A DNA stretch of 64,000 bases from Punctularia strigosozonata HHB-11173 SS5 (taxonomy: Eukaryota > Basidiomycota > Agaricomycetes > Corticiales > Punctulariaceae). The notes below the pieces were generated by a model. The model was not told where the DNA came from and did no database searches. It worked only from the letters and a program-made list of their open reading frames with translations. The DNA lies in assembly GCF_000264995.1 (NCBI RefSeq), contig NW_006767438.1, positions 470,911-534,910 of the forward strand. Direction: 5' to 3'. The position numbers and the translations under genes were made by a program. Positions within the stretch are counted from its first letter, which is position 1. The number at the start of each line of letters is the position of its first letter. Shown in pieces: positions 13,812 to 26,754 of the stretch.

Positions 13812-14275
13812 GAAATCTTGCAATGGTTAATGGATGTCACGAAGAGCAAATGTGGACACTGCGACAGCATGCTTATGTCCGGAGGTTGTCCGTCCCCCGT
13901 CTCGAATCTGATATGATATCGCGTCCGGACTCCGGAGAGCGTTTCCGCGCGGATCGGAGGAAGCTCCCGGCCCGAGCCGGTCCGCCCTGATCCCCGCGTC
14001 GGGCGCGCCCCGCTTCCCCGCGCCTCTCTCCGAGCACTCGGTTCTCTTGTTCCTTGCGACTGCGGGCTATTAGTGCAGTCCCCTGACCTCCAACTGAGAC
14101 ATGGCAGGCCCGCACAAGCGCGGGTATCGGGCGGCAGACGGAGCCGTCGCTTACCCCTGGTCATGGCCGCGCATCACCATCATATCGAACGCGTCCTCAA
14201 AAAGGGCCGCCTCGTTGAAGGTTGACGCTGTTGCCTGCACGGCTTCACTTCGACGTCGGCGCAAACTGTATTGCG

Positions 14276-16066
14276 ATGACTGGCTCTTTGTTCTTCGCGA
14301 AGTTTGCGACGGCGCTTCTCGTCCTCAGCCTCAACGTCGGCACTCACGCAGCCGAATGCGTCGTTCCGCACAATGAGAATGGGACGGACGACTCTCCGGC
14401 GATACTTGAGGCCTTCACCACCTGCGCGGAGGACTCCGTCATCACGTTTCAACAGAAGAACTACAGCGCGTACACGCCTATGAGCTGGGTCAACCTTAGT
14501 GCGTCACCCGCGTCTTCTTTGTTCTCGAGCCGTCAAGCCTCACACTGCTATCCATCAGAGAATGTGACGATCAACCTGCAAGGAAATCTGCTACTTCCAA
14601 AGAACATCACTGCGGTGCAGATTGCCATCAACGAGACCAACAACCAGCCAAGCGTGCGTCGAAGCTCCCGTTGTATTGCGATTGAGTATTGGAGGACCCA
14701 TAACATTGGCAGACTTACGCCACGCCGTGGTACTACATTCACGGCGAAGAGGTCACGTTTAAGGGGTCGAACCAGTCCCAATGGGGTGCCTTCCATGGCT
14801 TCGGGCAGCAATGGTGGGACATCGAGAACCAAGTAGGCCAATGTCCGCATTCTCGACAGTGTCCTCGAGGCTAAGCTTGGTCATAGACGCTCCGTCCCCA
14901 ACTAGCGACCTTCAACGTCACCAACGGTACGCTAAGCGGGCTGAAAGTGATCAAGCCCGTTGCGTGGGGATGGAACATTCCTGGTAAAAATGTCCTCGTC
15001 GAAAATCATTACGTCGACGCGAAGCCAAACAATGGGACAAGGAACAGCACGATCGTATGTTTATGCTGCGGCGTATTCAGGGTTTGTACTGACCGTGCCT
15101 CTGTCACACAGAGCTTCCCGTTCAATACGGATGGGTTCAACCTTTCCGGCCAAAACATCACCATCGACGGTTATTGGGGGGAGAACGGAGACGATTGTGT
15201 TTCTGTTGTCTCTGGCGCTCGGGACATCACTGCGCTGAATGGCTACTGTGGCTTCTCCAGCCACGGACTGTCCATTGGCTCTCTAGGCAAGAACGGAGCA
15301 AACTCGACCGTTGCAAATGTCCTCTTTAACAACTGGACTATGGATGGCGCGGTATACGGGTCCCGGTTCAAGTATGTCCATGCCCGTCGTCACGATCTCA
15401 TCTTTCAAGGGACTAACTTTCCATGTGCAGGTCCTGGACAGGCGGAAACGGATGGGCGGAGAACGTAACATGGTCGAACATCCACCTCATCAACGTCTCC
15501 ACCGCAATATTCATCACCCAGAATTATTTCGACCAGGAAGTCGGCAAGCCGACCGGCGCCGGCGCGAACGCGACCAAGGTCGTCAACTTCCATTACGAGA
15601 ACTTCACCGGCTCGCTGAACGGCAACTGGACGGACGGCACCTGCGTCTCGACTCCATGCTGGAACTACGTGGATGGGGTCGACGGCTCGCAGTCGATTAT
15701 CTTGGACCTGTACAATGATACCGGTGCGTCTCCGGCATGCGCAGCTGTCTATACGTCGTTGTCTCTGACGGAGCGCTTTGATCATTCTCAGCGACGAACC
15801 TAACCTTCACGAACATCTCCGTTTCGCAACACAATGGAAGCAACCCGAACGTCTTGTGCGACGCAAGCGCACTGGCGCCTGGAGAGCAAAGCACGCTTGG
15901 ATTCAACTGCACCGATGGACCGTTCAAGGTGACGAGCGTCAACAGCAGCAGTTCGACTGGAGGAAAAAGCGGAAGCAGCGGGGCACTCTCTGTGAGAAAT
16001 GACGCGGTCCACGTTATTTCAATCATCGTGGCTCCGGTAATGATCGCAATGTTATCGATGTTTTGA
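14276..16066 (+). CDS. GH28 pectinase (exo-polygalacturonase-like), secreted, likely GPI-anchored
   Basis: Hydrolyses galacturonan-type pectin outside the cell. ATG at 14276 gives a signal peptide (SLFFAKFATALLVLSLNVGT, then HAAEC). GH28 signatures follow in order: FPFNTDGFNLSG (NTD), ENGDDCVSVVSG (DD, catalytic aspartates), SSHGLSIGSLG (catalytic His; the usual Gly before His is Ser), and SRFKSWTGGNG (an RxK motif in the RFK form seen in exo-acting members). Many NxT/NxS sites suggest heavy N-glycosylation. The C-terminus is a Ser/Gly linker (STGGKSGSSGALS) and a hydrophobic tail (VISIIVAPVMIAMLSMF), which fits a GPI-anchor signal. Several short introns, for example after SWVNL and NNQPS. 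It follows the lipase on the same strand, and a collapsed copy of that pair lies at 62.1-62.6 kb. Confidence 0.9.
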
Positions 16067-16123
16067 GTGATATATGTACATGTAACGGTTTGCCATAACG
16101 CGTGTTATACGCTAGTTCAGATC

Positions 16124-18982
16124 CTACGCTCCACTTGACGCCTGGGGCATCTTCTCTGGCCTCATCTGGGGAGATTGCACCCGGCCTATGCCTCTTCTTG
16201 CAAGCTCCTTACTCCAAGCCCTCAGGATGTGCTTCTGCACCTTCCCGCTCGCGGTCTTCGGTAGTTCTTGTATGATGTTGCCGGCCTCGTCTGTGTCTTC
16301 TCCGACGACCCAGACCCAGGCGGGCGCGTTCTGAACGAGCATAGTCGGCAGTCGTACATAATTACTGACATACAGCATGGGCGGCTTACCTGCGGATTCA
16401 TTCCCCTGCTCACATGCATGCGCACCTCATCCCGCGAAATCTGGGTGTGAGAATGCGGATTTCTGACAACCCATGCGCCGACGACCTCGCCGTATACAGG
16501 GTCAGGAACCGCAATGGCAGCGCCCTCCAGGATAGCAGGGTGTGAAGTCAAAACGTTCTCGATTTGGACGGGGAAGAGGTTCTACAGTCCATGTGTATGT
16601 CAGAACTGTGATATCTATGCTATTAGGCTGGAGACTTACCTCTCCACCTCGGATGATGATATCCTGGTCATGCATCATTAAGGATCAGCGCGACACGTGC
16701 AATGCAATCGAGCGGACTATGAACGAACCTTGATCCGACCAACAACTATTCCGCGTGTAAGCTTGGCTTGATATTCGCAGTTCATAAAAACTTACTGCGC
16801 AGATAACCCTCCTCATCCATGATACCCTCGTCGCCGGTGTGCATCCAAAGCGTTCCCTCTTCGTCCCTCTTCATCACGCGCCTGGTCTGCTCCTCATCAC
16901 CCCAATACCTGAGGGCGAAGGTAAGGTATCACCACAAATCGCTAGGAGGATCCGGCTCACTGGGTTTGTAGCAGGTATCCGGCGACCAGTAATTCTCCCG
17001 GCTTTCCGATTGGGACGACGTTTCCTTCCAGGTCGACGAGTTTGGCCTTGACATGAGGCTGTATCTAAGCAAGCTCAATCATGAGTATAAACATATGGTG
17101 GAAGGCAGCATAGCATGTACCTTGCCGACAGTTTCGACACGCTTCTCGAGAGGGTCCGAAAGTGTGGTTTGGAATGATACAGGGCTATAAGAAAAATGTG
17201 GGTAGGTACGAGCGCGGACAACCTAGTTTATGTAGAGGACTCGGAGCGCACCTCGTCTCGGCTAACAGGGAAGAAAAGTCATTCAGTACATGGACAATGA
17301 ACCAATTGATCAGATATATCCACTCATTCCATATGCAATTGTTAACCCAGTGAGGTTCAGCTCATTGATCATTCTGCGCATCATGCCAATCGGTATACTC
17401 GACCCTGCAGCAATGCCCGTCCTGCAAGCAACAATTGGTCAGTAACTGTACCAGATTAAACCATCGACTCTGTGAACCCTTACCGCAGAGAGCTAGTATC
17501 AATGGCTTCACCCATATCACGCCTCTTCTCCACTTCGGAGAGCACGCCTAGGAAGTGGGTAGGCACTCCGTGCAACGCGGTGCAGCGTTCATGGATCAAA
17601 GCATCGACTATCCGCGGTGGGTCAAAAACCGGGCTTGGGTAGACGATGCAGGATCCGTGCGTCCACGCTGCCAGATTCCCCAGAATAAGGCGTGTTGATC
17701 ACCAACGTCAACAAGATCCGCATCCGACGGTACATGGTAAGTATCAAGGATTAATCAGGAGACGGGGTCGGAGACTCATCAAAGCAGTGGAACAAGGGAG
17801 GTACATTGCCTGAAAGGCTCAGGTCAGGCACTGTTCACGGGAAGAAGAGGCGAGTTCTAAACATACATACGACGTCACCAGGGCCTAACTGCATGCATCG
17901 ACCGATGGAAAGAGCATTGTTCAGAAGGTTGTGATGTGTGAGCTGTTAGGAGAAGATGAAGATTAGCAGCTGCCTCTTGGCTTATATCTCACATTCTGCA
18001 TACTTACGCAAACTGCTTTGGGGGAGCCCGTGGTTCCCCTGTAAACCGAGAAGGTCAGTCGAAAAGGGCAAAGCTTGCAGCATGAATCCTCACGAGGTGT
18101 ATTGCATATTTATCACATCGTGCTCAGCAAGCGAAGACATTCGAGCCTTGACCTCCGCCTCTTCCGATCCATGTGCCCAAACGAGCGTCTCCCGAAAATC
18201 GATCATGGATCTCAAACCTTCGGCGTCTTTCGCACCGTGCGATGAGAATGAGTCATCCATAACGATTACATTTCGCAGAGCCGGAAGAGTTTCATCTTGG
18301 ATTTCCCCTGCTGAAGCTGAAGAAAGCGAAGGCAGCGAGGACAACAGCATTTGTATATAATTGGAGGATCGGATGCGAGGTACGAGGAATAAGTGGGAGA
18401 CGTCCACGATCCTTAGGGTGTTGATCTATGGGACCACCTATTAGCTACAAGAAGTTCGATCGCAAGTGTTGGGGTCACCAGTTCATGAACACGATAGGCA
18501 GGGTTGATCGTCACCAGCACAGCGCCGATTTTTACGCAGGCCCATTGTAGACAGGCGTAGGCGCTTGATAGTGTAGCATGAAGTGCTCTGCCTCTGGAGA
18601 TGAGGGAGTAAACACACCTGTTATTGCCCATGATGACAGCTACCCTTTCGCCCTTCTTCACTCCCATCGCAATCAGTCCACGGGCAACGGCAGCGACATG
18701 ATCGTCAAACTCTCCAAATGTCCAGGCCAGACTCTTCTGTGAATCAGAGAAGGTACTTCTTGGTCCACCATAGGGCCGTGCAGGTTCAGAGCGGCACCGC
18801 AACGCGGGCCGTTCGGAGTACTTGCTCAGTATGTCATTTTCGTAAAAGTCCGGTAAGGTTCCGTGAGTTAGAGGGGGGTCTAGAGGTCCCTCTACCGCAG
18901 ACCAGGATAGCGATCTAGTCAAAGTTCTTGTGTAATGCCACCGAAAGTTTTGAGTTGTCCTCGCAAGCTGAATCCAGCGCAT
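16124..18982 (-). CDS. Acyl-CoA synthetase (ACSF2-like, AMP-binding), likely mitochondrial
   Basis: Activates a medium-chain or other fatty acid to acyl-CoA through an acyl-AMP intermediate. The N-terminus [20 protein letters not shown] looks like a mitochondrial presequence. Adenylating-enzyme motifs follow: [33 protein letters not shown], the P-loop [93 protein letters not shown], and the catalytic-lysine tail [16 protein letters not shown]. No peroxisomal tripeptide at the end (ASSGA). Most introns are GT-AG, but the one between VPPLFHCFG and LILGNLAAW appears to be AT-AC (17692-17779). Substrate chain length cannot be told from sequence. Confidence 0.88.
17692..17779 (-). other. Apparent AT-AC intron in the acyl-CoA synthetase gene
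   Basis: The conserved joint FHCFG-LILGN is restored exactly if the intron begins ATGAGTCT (17779) and ends GATCAACAC (17692), 88 nt. No AG lies at the needed 3' position and no usable GT at the 5' position. ATGAGT is close to the U2-type AT-AC donor (ATAAGT) and unlike the U12 donor ATATCC. Paired mutation of a normal intron or a sequencing error cannot be excluded. Confidence 0.6.
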
Positions 18983-19596
18983 GACGAAGTCGGGGAATGA
19001 GTTGCGGGGTAAATCACATTGGTAATCAAATTCGATGATGCATTTTCAGCGTGGTCCGCGCGGCCCGCGAAGTCATGGTCTTGTGGGGATGTACATATGA
19101 GAGTTCGATCACCATCTCTTCTCAATCGGCGGGCAGGAAGTCTCCCGACCCGCCCTTCGTACTGGTCGACGTGAGTCCAAGAAGCAACACGGTGAGCGCT
19201 GCGGTCCATCTAGGAGCCATCCGAAACTGCAGATACCAAGATCAGGCATTTCGACACAAGGAGCGTTGCATGACTAGTCAACGTGGCGGAGCGGCATCGA
19301 CTAATCGATTGATCAAGGTCGGTATATTGAACGAATGTAAGCCTGGTAGCAAACCGCATTTCAGCCGAGCTGTCATCGTCTGAGAATGACCATCCGTCCG
19401 CACCCGTCATCATCGGCTCATACTTACTTAACCTCCGGCGCCAGGTGCGATTCCGTGAGATATAGATAGATTCGGGTACGTAGATCAAGACGGGGCTGCA
19501 GAATGAGTTCCTACACATCTACATCGGCGAAGGTCTCAACCAGTATGAGATAAACGTAGATATCGTCGTCTCTATACGGCGTGAATCATCGAATAC
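18983..19596. other. Intergenic, no gene seen
   Basis: Between the 5' end of the acyl-CoA synthetase gene and the 3' end of the F-box gene, both on the minus strand. Short frames exist but none resembles a protein. It presumably holds the synthetase promoter. Confidence 0.55.
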
Positions 19597-20844
19597 TTAT
19601 GAAGAATATTCAGTATTGAACTTGCCCTGGATGTTCGCAGTCTCATCACCAATGGCAAGGAGATTACGAGCCTTTAATCTAGGCAAGATGGCCCCAAGTC
19701 GTGTGGAACTGAGGTTCCAACCAGCGATTGTTACGGACTGCAGCGATGGGAAGCGATCGTGGTCGTCTATCTGTGCATCCAAGTCTGACCAATTCATCCG
19801 ATTCTGAACCGCAGAGCGGACTCCGCTCCAGAACCACAGCGCAATATGCCGGACATGCAAGGAACTGACTGTCCCAACGAAGGTCGTCACTGAGTCAATC
19901 CGGGCTCCTCGCACAGCCCTGATAATCACGTTCAGCTCCTTGAGCCGGGGACAACCTGATAAATGCAGTGCGTCGTCGGCTGTTGGCGTTGAGTATTGAT
20001 TTGTTTACAACGAACAACACAGCAACGTACCCTCCGTTCCTGTTACGTAAATGGTGAGCGTTAGCTCTTCTAGTCCGCGTAAATGTTCAAGCCATCCAGC
20101 GACGATAGGTTGTTCTTCTTCGCTCATCCCCCAAATCATGAGACGCCGTAGACTCTCGAAGGATGGAGGACCCGCAAGCCACGAGTACAAGCGGCCCATT
20201 TGACCACGAGGTGATCTGAAAATTGTGATGGACTTGAACGCCAGAGACTGAGGGACGGACAGCCATTGGGCACTGGGTGCTGCCGAATCCCACTCTCCAT
20301 GCAATTGAAGGCGGTCGAGCCTCGGGAATGCGGCGATGACACTATGCAAGCCCAGGAGCGTGCGGAAAAGACAGAAGGGGTGTATCCACAGGCTCGCGAC
20401 TTCCCTGAAGCATGGGTGCGATAGCACTTCGTGTAATCCATCCAGGTAGGTGTCGTGGGTTCTGCGGTAGCTGATTTGCAGCACTTTTGGTACGAACCCA
20501 GGGCCCAAGATTGTGAGACATTGGTTTATCCAGTCATCGACGACTGGCATTCGGGTCGTCTTGTTGATCTCGAATTTGAATGACTTGATGTACGTTACGA
20601 TGTGTGGCGACCGGTGTACGATTCCCGCCAGAGAATTAAGACGGTCGTCGTTATCGCGAATGGTGCAAGTGTTCCATAATCTACGCTGAGAAGGAATACG
20701 TAGGTTGCTGTTTACCAAAGAGCAACTACCGAGGTCACTCTTTCCGTCGATCTCTTTAATTATAAGGTCGAGTAACTCCTGAGGTAGTCGAGCGTGGAGG
20801 GCCATTACGGCTTTGGGCTGTATGGCAGAGCAAAAGAGGCGCAA
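19597..20844 (-). CDS. F-box protein
   Basis: Likely substrate-recognition subunit of an SCF ubiquitin ligase. The start may be 20844, or the in-frame ATG at 20805 which begins the F-box directly (MALHARLPQELLDLIIKEID). The F-box continues GSCSLVNSNLRIPSQRRLW. Leucine-rich, LRR-like sequence follows (FPRLDRLQLHGEW, LRGLEELTLTIYVTG). One intron after GTEG (starts GTACGTTGCT, ends CCAACAG) joins to DDALHLSGCPRLKELNVII. The protein ends KFNTEYSS at 19597. About 400 residues, usual for the large agaricomycete F-box family. The target is unknown. Confidence 0.8.
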
Positions 20845-21447
20845 GTATACAGTGTACTGTCCAGCGTATCGGCAACAACTTTGATGGTGGTCGTCAGACT
20901 TGAGTCAGAGTGGCCACGTGCTTTCCAAATATAACGAGCTTACGATGCGATATGCGAACGTGAACTTGAACCTTCCTCATCGTGATTGTGTGTAATATGC
21001 GCAACATATACGCCCATTGAATTGTTTTACGTATGATTTTACTCTGGATCTGTGCGCGACCGCAACGGAGGGGTAGGAGATTCCCGCCATGACCCTCATT
21101 CTTCTTGTGCTGACACAGCTTGCACTAACTATGTATCAACGACCCACTCTTGTTGCTTGCGGTGATAGATTGCATGATACACCGGATCCAACGCATGAGT
21201 GTTGATGAAAGAAGCATGCGCGCGAGTATCTCCGAATACTATTTCCTGCCTACACATGCTGAGAATGTATCGAGATTAATGTACGGCTTCTACAAGTTAG
21301 ACAAGTACGTCAAAGCACAATACATGGAGTCGATCATTCCGGTGATATGGACACACAAACGCGGTTCAAAAATTCAAATGGTATCGACTTGGGTATCGCA
21401 TAAAAGTAGCATCCTGATATTCAAGGTTTGAAGATCATGCCTACTCG
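20845..21447. other. Intergenic, no gene seen
   Basis: Upstream of the F-box gene and downstream of the low-complexity protein gene. A 93-codon frame at 21150-21431 (plus) has no recognisable features and I do not call it. Confidence 0.5.
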
Positions 21448-22472
21448 TCATTGGCGCTTTCTACCGGAGCTCGAGGAGGCATAGGGATCTGACCTTGGAG
21501 AGTCCCCATAGTAATACGTTCCGGATGATCCATAAGGCTGTTGTGAACGAGGCGACGACATGGAAAGCCGCGACATGTCAGGCATCGCGTACGGGTCGCG
21601 ACCAGGGTTCGATCCTCCCTGGGCAACGGCCGGGTAGCCTGGTGGATACTGATGACTCGGACACGGCGCAGGCATAGTGCCGTACGCAGTAAGGTACGGC
21701 GACGCACCAGTGGGCGCACTGCCCGATTGCCAGTACTGCGCATCGTGGGTGGAGCTGCCGGCGGGCCTTGCATGCACAGAGTATGAGGTGTTGATGCGAG
21801 GGTCCAAGTATGGGTTGGATGCGGCAGAATGGGATGGCGCGTAACCGGCCACCGAGCTGTCTATCCGGGAGTTGAAAGCACCGCTGGCGTCATTGGTGTA
21901 GCCATACGTGTTGTTGTACGCGTTTGATGGTGCAGATGCTACTAGCCCGCTTCTAGACAAAGAAAGGAGAGACGGTCAGCGGCTGTATCGCAGTCAAGTG
22001 AGTGCAGAAGAAGGGTATGTACTCACGGAATGTGTTCGGAAGAGCCAGCACTGCCATACTTGCGTTGGATCTCAGCTGCCGCCTTGAGGTGTTTTTGGGC
22101 GCCTAGGTGAGCATCGGTGATGCGGTTATAGTGGTCTGCGCTGGTCTTGTGGCTGGGGTCAAAACCTCCATAGTGATCCTGACCAGCATTCCAACGCAGG
22201 GTCGCCTCGGTAAGTCGCAGTTTAGCGATCTCCCTATGTCGTTTAACATGCTCCTCAGGATCTGGCCGATAACCATGGGCTTTGTTCCACTCCTTCCGCT
22301 CGCGCTCCTTCTCCGCTGCCTCTCTCTTCGCGGCATGATAGTCTGCGGTGGCCTGATTAGAGGAAGACCTCGAAAACTGGGATGTCGAGGACGAAGACGA
22401 AGACGCCGAAGTCGGAGTCCTGGGATAACTTGAAGATGGAGGGACGCTGGGCCAGTTGGGAGGTGAGGCCAT
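21448..22472 (-). CDS. Hypothetical low-complexity protein
   Basis: Two exons. Exon 1 (ATG 22472) begins MASPPNWPSVPPSSS, has a Ser-rich tract, then a charged, probably helical segment (AAKREAAEKERERKEWNKAH, HREIAKLRLTEATLRWNAGQ). An intron starting GTGAGTACAT and ending GTCTAG joins a Tyr/Ser/Pro/Gly-rich second half (AYNNTYGYTNDASG, SHQYPPGYPAVAQGG) that looks disordered, ending SSSSGRKRQ. No signal peptide, membrane segment or known domain. I do not recognise it. The composition suggests an RNA-binding or condensate-type protein, which is inference only. Confidence 0.65.
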
Positions 22473-23321
22473 CTTGTACGTAGTAGAGAGCTTAAGGGTG
22501 CGATACAGATAATCGGACGCGAGTTGCGACTAGAAGGAACGAGCTCGAGGGGATTGTAACGAACAGGCAATAAAACGCGGCCTTTTCTAGGGAAGCAAGC
22601 TGTTCATGCGTAGCACCTGGAGTCATTCTCCCCGCATACAAGACATGCTAGTAGAGTAGTCAAAGCGATGCCTTGGCCACGCAGCCAGATACGTAGAAAC
22701 CACTATGTACAGGGCCGGGAGCGAACGTCCGGAAGCACACTTGACGTCTTCGGACATAGCAGACGGACGAAGCTCACAGAATAAGCTGAGGTTCATCCAA
22801 GAACCCACTCGAGTGACCCGGAGAGCACAGCATAGAGATAGCTTCCTGGCTCTCGCGTGAGTCAGGAATAGCCATTAATCAAGTCAAGCTCGGAGTCGAA
22901 GGAGACTGCGAGGGGCTGGCGGTTCGGCAGTGAGGCCTGCGAACGGTTGATTAGGCATATTCCATGTGGTAGCAACAGACCCTGAGGCAGTGACAGACCC
23001 GGGGCATGCTAGACTGTCTTCCGGTCAGCGATCGTTGTGGTCTCTACCGTCTCCAGCAACCGTTGACGGAGTACACTGTCCCTAGAATCACTCACGTGAT
23101 GCCGATCCGCGTTTTTTATACATTTCGGGATGAATGCTGTGTAAAGGCAGCAACACGATAGGCTAGGAAGCGTGGGATGGCGCGTTCAACGCGCAATGTC
23201 TAAAGGTGTTCATACTGAAAAGGGACGGTGATCCACCCATGCATAGCCTAGCATATGAGGTGCACTGGGCCACAGTAATCACATCTATATATATTGATAC
23301 CCGAGCGACATTGAATGCGAT
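22473..23321. other. Intergenic, no gene seen
   Basis: About 850 bp between the promoter of the low-complexity protein gene and the 3' end of NAA15. No frame resembles a protein and I see no clear repeats. Confidence 0.55.
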
Positions 23322-26300
23322 CTATTGAGACAGCCCGGGTTTGTCGGCATCTGCCTCTTCCTTCTCCGCGTCATGCGCCGTGAGGTCTCCGACGACGCCT
23401 TTGCTTCGCACCTTAGCCAATTCATCTGGAACCAAAAAAAGGGTAGACAGCGGGAATGTGGCTTGACACTTCTGGCGAAATTCGTATACCCGCGGCGAGT
23501 TCACGCTCTGCACGAACTCCAAGGCATCGTAGTACGTCTGAAAAAGCGTGAGCGCGTGATAGCAGACATATGATGGCACACCGACTTGAACATCCGGTCG
23601 TACATCAGGATTGAACAAAGCAAACAAAGTGCTGTCCACCACATCTTGCGGAGATTTCATGGCTCGATATACCCTTGACGCGGCCAGAATAGCAGTTGGA
23701 GAGGTCGAGTGCCTTTGCAAGAAGTTCGAGTTGTAGGTCTCCAGCGAGGTACCGTCCGGAATTAGATCAGAGGAACATGACACCACCAAGAGACCCGCTG
23801 GAGGAGGCAACGGTTCCTCCAAAGAGGATACTAACCGGTCGGAGTTATTTACGGCCCCAAGCTCAGGTAACCACGGTACCCACATCGCAAACGATAGTCA
23901 ACTAGGCGCACATGCAGTTCAGCGTGTTCGGGATCTATGGCGCGGGCGTGATTGAGGGCCTTCAAGGCCTGGAGGTATTTTCCTTGAGAAGTCAGGTTCG
24001 TCTGGACGACCGAAGGAAAACGGCACCCACTCCGTCTGACGGCGACATCATATACTGTTATCCACACGTCCACGTTCTTTGTATCCGAAACCACCAAGGG
24101 ATGTAAGAATTTTGCGGCACGCTCTAGGGCATCAGGTGAAGCGAGCAGCTTGCTACCATCTGGGTCCTCGTCCTTGGGCAAAGGAGGCTCTAGGCCTTTA
24201 TCCTCGTTACCAGACGCCGACGTAGCCTCTGCGATGAATGCTGTTTTTAGAGGTATATGGGTCGATATATGGCGGAAATCTTACGTTTCGCTGCTTCTTT
24301 GACCTTTTCAGCGGCTCTTTTGGCTTTTGCTTTCGCTTTTTTCTCCGCAGCACTCAGAGAGCCATCTAATAGAAGTGTCGGCGACACGATCCGGTCTGCA
24401 CCACATGTCCATACCGATTTCGTTCACCCTTGTCGCTAGAGAAGGATCGTCATGCACGCGAACAGCAATCTAGTGAGAGTTTGGATTTAGAAAATTGCAT
24501 GTAGATGTAGATGAGAGGGGTGGCAGAACATACCCTGGAAGCACCAAGAGCAGCAGCAATGTAACCGGGATGGGTTCGTAGCTTGTCTGCCCAAGCGATC
24601 ATGCTATGAGGGAAGAAAGCCAGTGAAGGCATGGCACGTGATAGCGATCGGTGGGGCTTACCTCATGTATATATTGAGGTTGAACTTCCGCATCGAGTAG
24701 CCATGAAAGTCGAACTGATCATCGTACATCTCGTCGAACACCTGAGAAGCGAAGCTGTGTTGAGGAGACAGTCCACTTCATTCTGAGGTTGCTCACCTTC
24801 TGGACGGCGGCGTACTTCTTCAAGGCCATTCCAAGGTTACCGATGCGCGCGTAAGCATCGCCCGCCTCGTTGAGGTAGAGCAGTGACTGCATGTCTTCAA
24901 GGTCCGCGCCGGGACTCGCCGCATCTTTCTGCGTATATTCGTAAGCCCGTCCGCGCGCCCACGAAGAGCACGTAACAGAAGAAGCGTAGCGTCCTCTGTC
25001 ATGGCCGCGACGTCGAAGTAGGGAGAAAACAAGCTGACCTTCGTGAACAACCCGAAGATATCCATAGCCTCATCGATCGTCCCGGCGCGCAATCGGTATT
25101 TTGCACATTTGGTATTGAGGAACCGATCCTGACCATCCAATAACCGGGCGTCGTCGACTGCTCGGGCAGCTCCCCACGGGTCACCTGCGCGCTTGAGAAC
25201 TCGACCTCTGGCTGTGTAAAGCTCGGGGAGGGTCGGGGTGTGCTCTATCGCAAGGTCGATAAGCTGGACCGCAAGCTGATGGTTTCCGAGGAAAGAATGA
25301 TGCTGGGCGAGGAAATACAGAGTCCACAGGTAGACAGTAGGATCTTGCTCGGACGAAGAGGGGCCTGCGGGTGGCTGAGCCTGTTCCTGCCGGAAGATCT
25401 CCACTATCTCTTCTATGGCCTTCCGTTTCTCTTTGTCACCATACAGCGACTTGAGGTCGGTAAAGAGCGAGGGGACGCCCTTGGTGAGTGCAGAAATGAC
25501 ATAGGAGCGTGCAAGGGCAACAAATTCCGGTCCGCTCGCGACATCAAGAGCTATGCGGCGCGGTGCCGTGGCTTTCGGAAGCTGAGATGACAGATCTTTC
25601 AGGAGATCGAGGGCGCGGGCTCGGTCGGCATCAGTGACGGTTGCTACTCCGGGATAATTAGCGCTCAACGCGGTGCAAGCACTCCCTCGCCGGCGCACCT
25701 AGGTCAATGTCTTTGGTAGACATATACCCACGGTAATATTCGTGGTACTCCGGATTTTGGTGTATCAACGCCAACCAAGCACTCTCGGCGGCGTCCGTTT
25801 GACCTGTCTTCGAGAGAAGCCGAGCTAGCCGCACGTTCTCGCAATCAACAACCGCATAGGGACTGTGTGAGATACTGTACCTACCTCGGTACTCCCGTAG
25901 AGCAGTTTTGTCGACTATAACATCATCACTGGCATTGGATTCCAGGAATTGTAGGGCTTTCTCCGATTCCCCCAGCAATTCCAATACCTGCACATGGTAG
26001 AGGACGGTCTCCGATGTCTCGACATCATGTGCCGGAATGTTCTATTATTGTTGTCATGTCAGCACGGCGTCCGAGTGCGTGATAGCTGCACGAACCTTCA
26101 GGATGGATTCATACTTCGTTAGCACATTCTCGGCTTCCGTGAGGTTCCCACTCAGATGGTAAGCGACCGCCAGAGCAACCCAGTTCCCTCGCACTTGCGG
26201 GCGCAGTCGAAGTAGAATATGGCGCGACTCTATGAGACCGTCGTAAAGTCGAAGTTGAGCTTGCAGGCTTGCTGCGTCCCGGAGAATATTCATATTGTCC

Positions 26301-26754
26301 TGCCGCAGTTTAAACATCGGATGTATGGTGGGATCATGCAATGTCACGTACCTTGTCAAACTTCAACGCCTGGGTGTAAGACTTGAGCGCCTCCTCATAC
26401 TTTTTCTCGCCCTTCTGGATGAGTCCAAAGACATGCCAGACGATATGAGATGTGATATCAAGACGCATGCCCTTCTTGACGAGTTCAATCCCTTCGTCGC
26501 GTTTGCCTTGGTGGGTCATGATGAGACCCTTCATGCAAATTGTTTCTGCAAGCCGGGTGATCTAGTCATGCTTAATGAGATCGTGAAGTGTCCGTACCAC
26601 CATGCTCGGGATACTTTTTGAGGATCGCGTCGGCTGCCTTAATACCCTTCTTCAGTTGACGCGTTTCATAGAGAGTCAGGAGTTCTTTGAATAGTGTAGC
26701 CTCCCGTGAAGCCAGTATCCGGTTTTTGGGAACAGTAAGCGCTTGCGGGGCCAT
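23322..26754 (-). CDS. NAA15: NatA N-terminal acetyltransferase auxiliary subunit
   Basis: The TPR scaffold that anchors the catalytic subunit NAA10 to ribosomes for co-translational N-terminal acetylation. ATG 26754 gives APQALTVPKNRILASREATL and FKELLTLYETRQLKKGIKAA, the hallmark NAA15 start. TPR-type helices follow: CMKGLIMTHQGKRDEGIELV, KKYEEALKSYTQALKFDK, DNMNILRDAASLQAQLRLYD, RGNWVALAVAYHLSGNLTEA, ESAWLALIHQNPEYHEYYRG. The later part has KEVSLFSPYFDV-type sequence and a Lys/Ala-rich stretch near 24300-24350. It ends AEKEEADADKPGLSQ at 23322. About seven or more short introns. It is divergent from PDS5 with 303 bp between the starts. Confidence 0.9.

Noticed and set aside
17692-17779. 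U12-type (minor spliceosome) intron
   Set aside because: The donor ATGAGTCT does not fit ATATCCTT and no TTCCTTAAC-like branch site is evident; a U2-type AT-AC intron fits better.
21600-21625. GGTTCGATCC, like a tRNA B box
   Set aside because: It lies within the coding sequence of the low-complexity protein and no matching A box or cloverleaf was seen.
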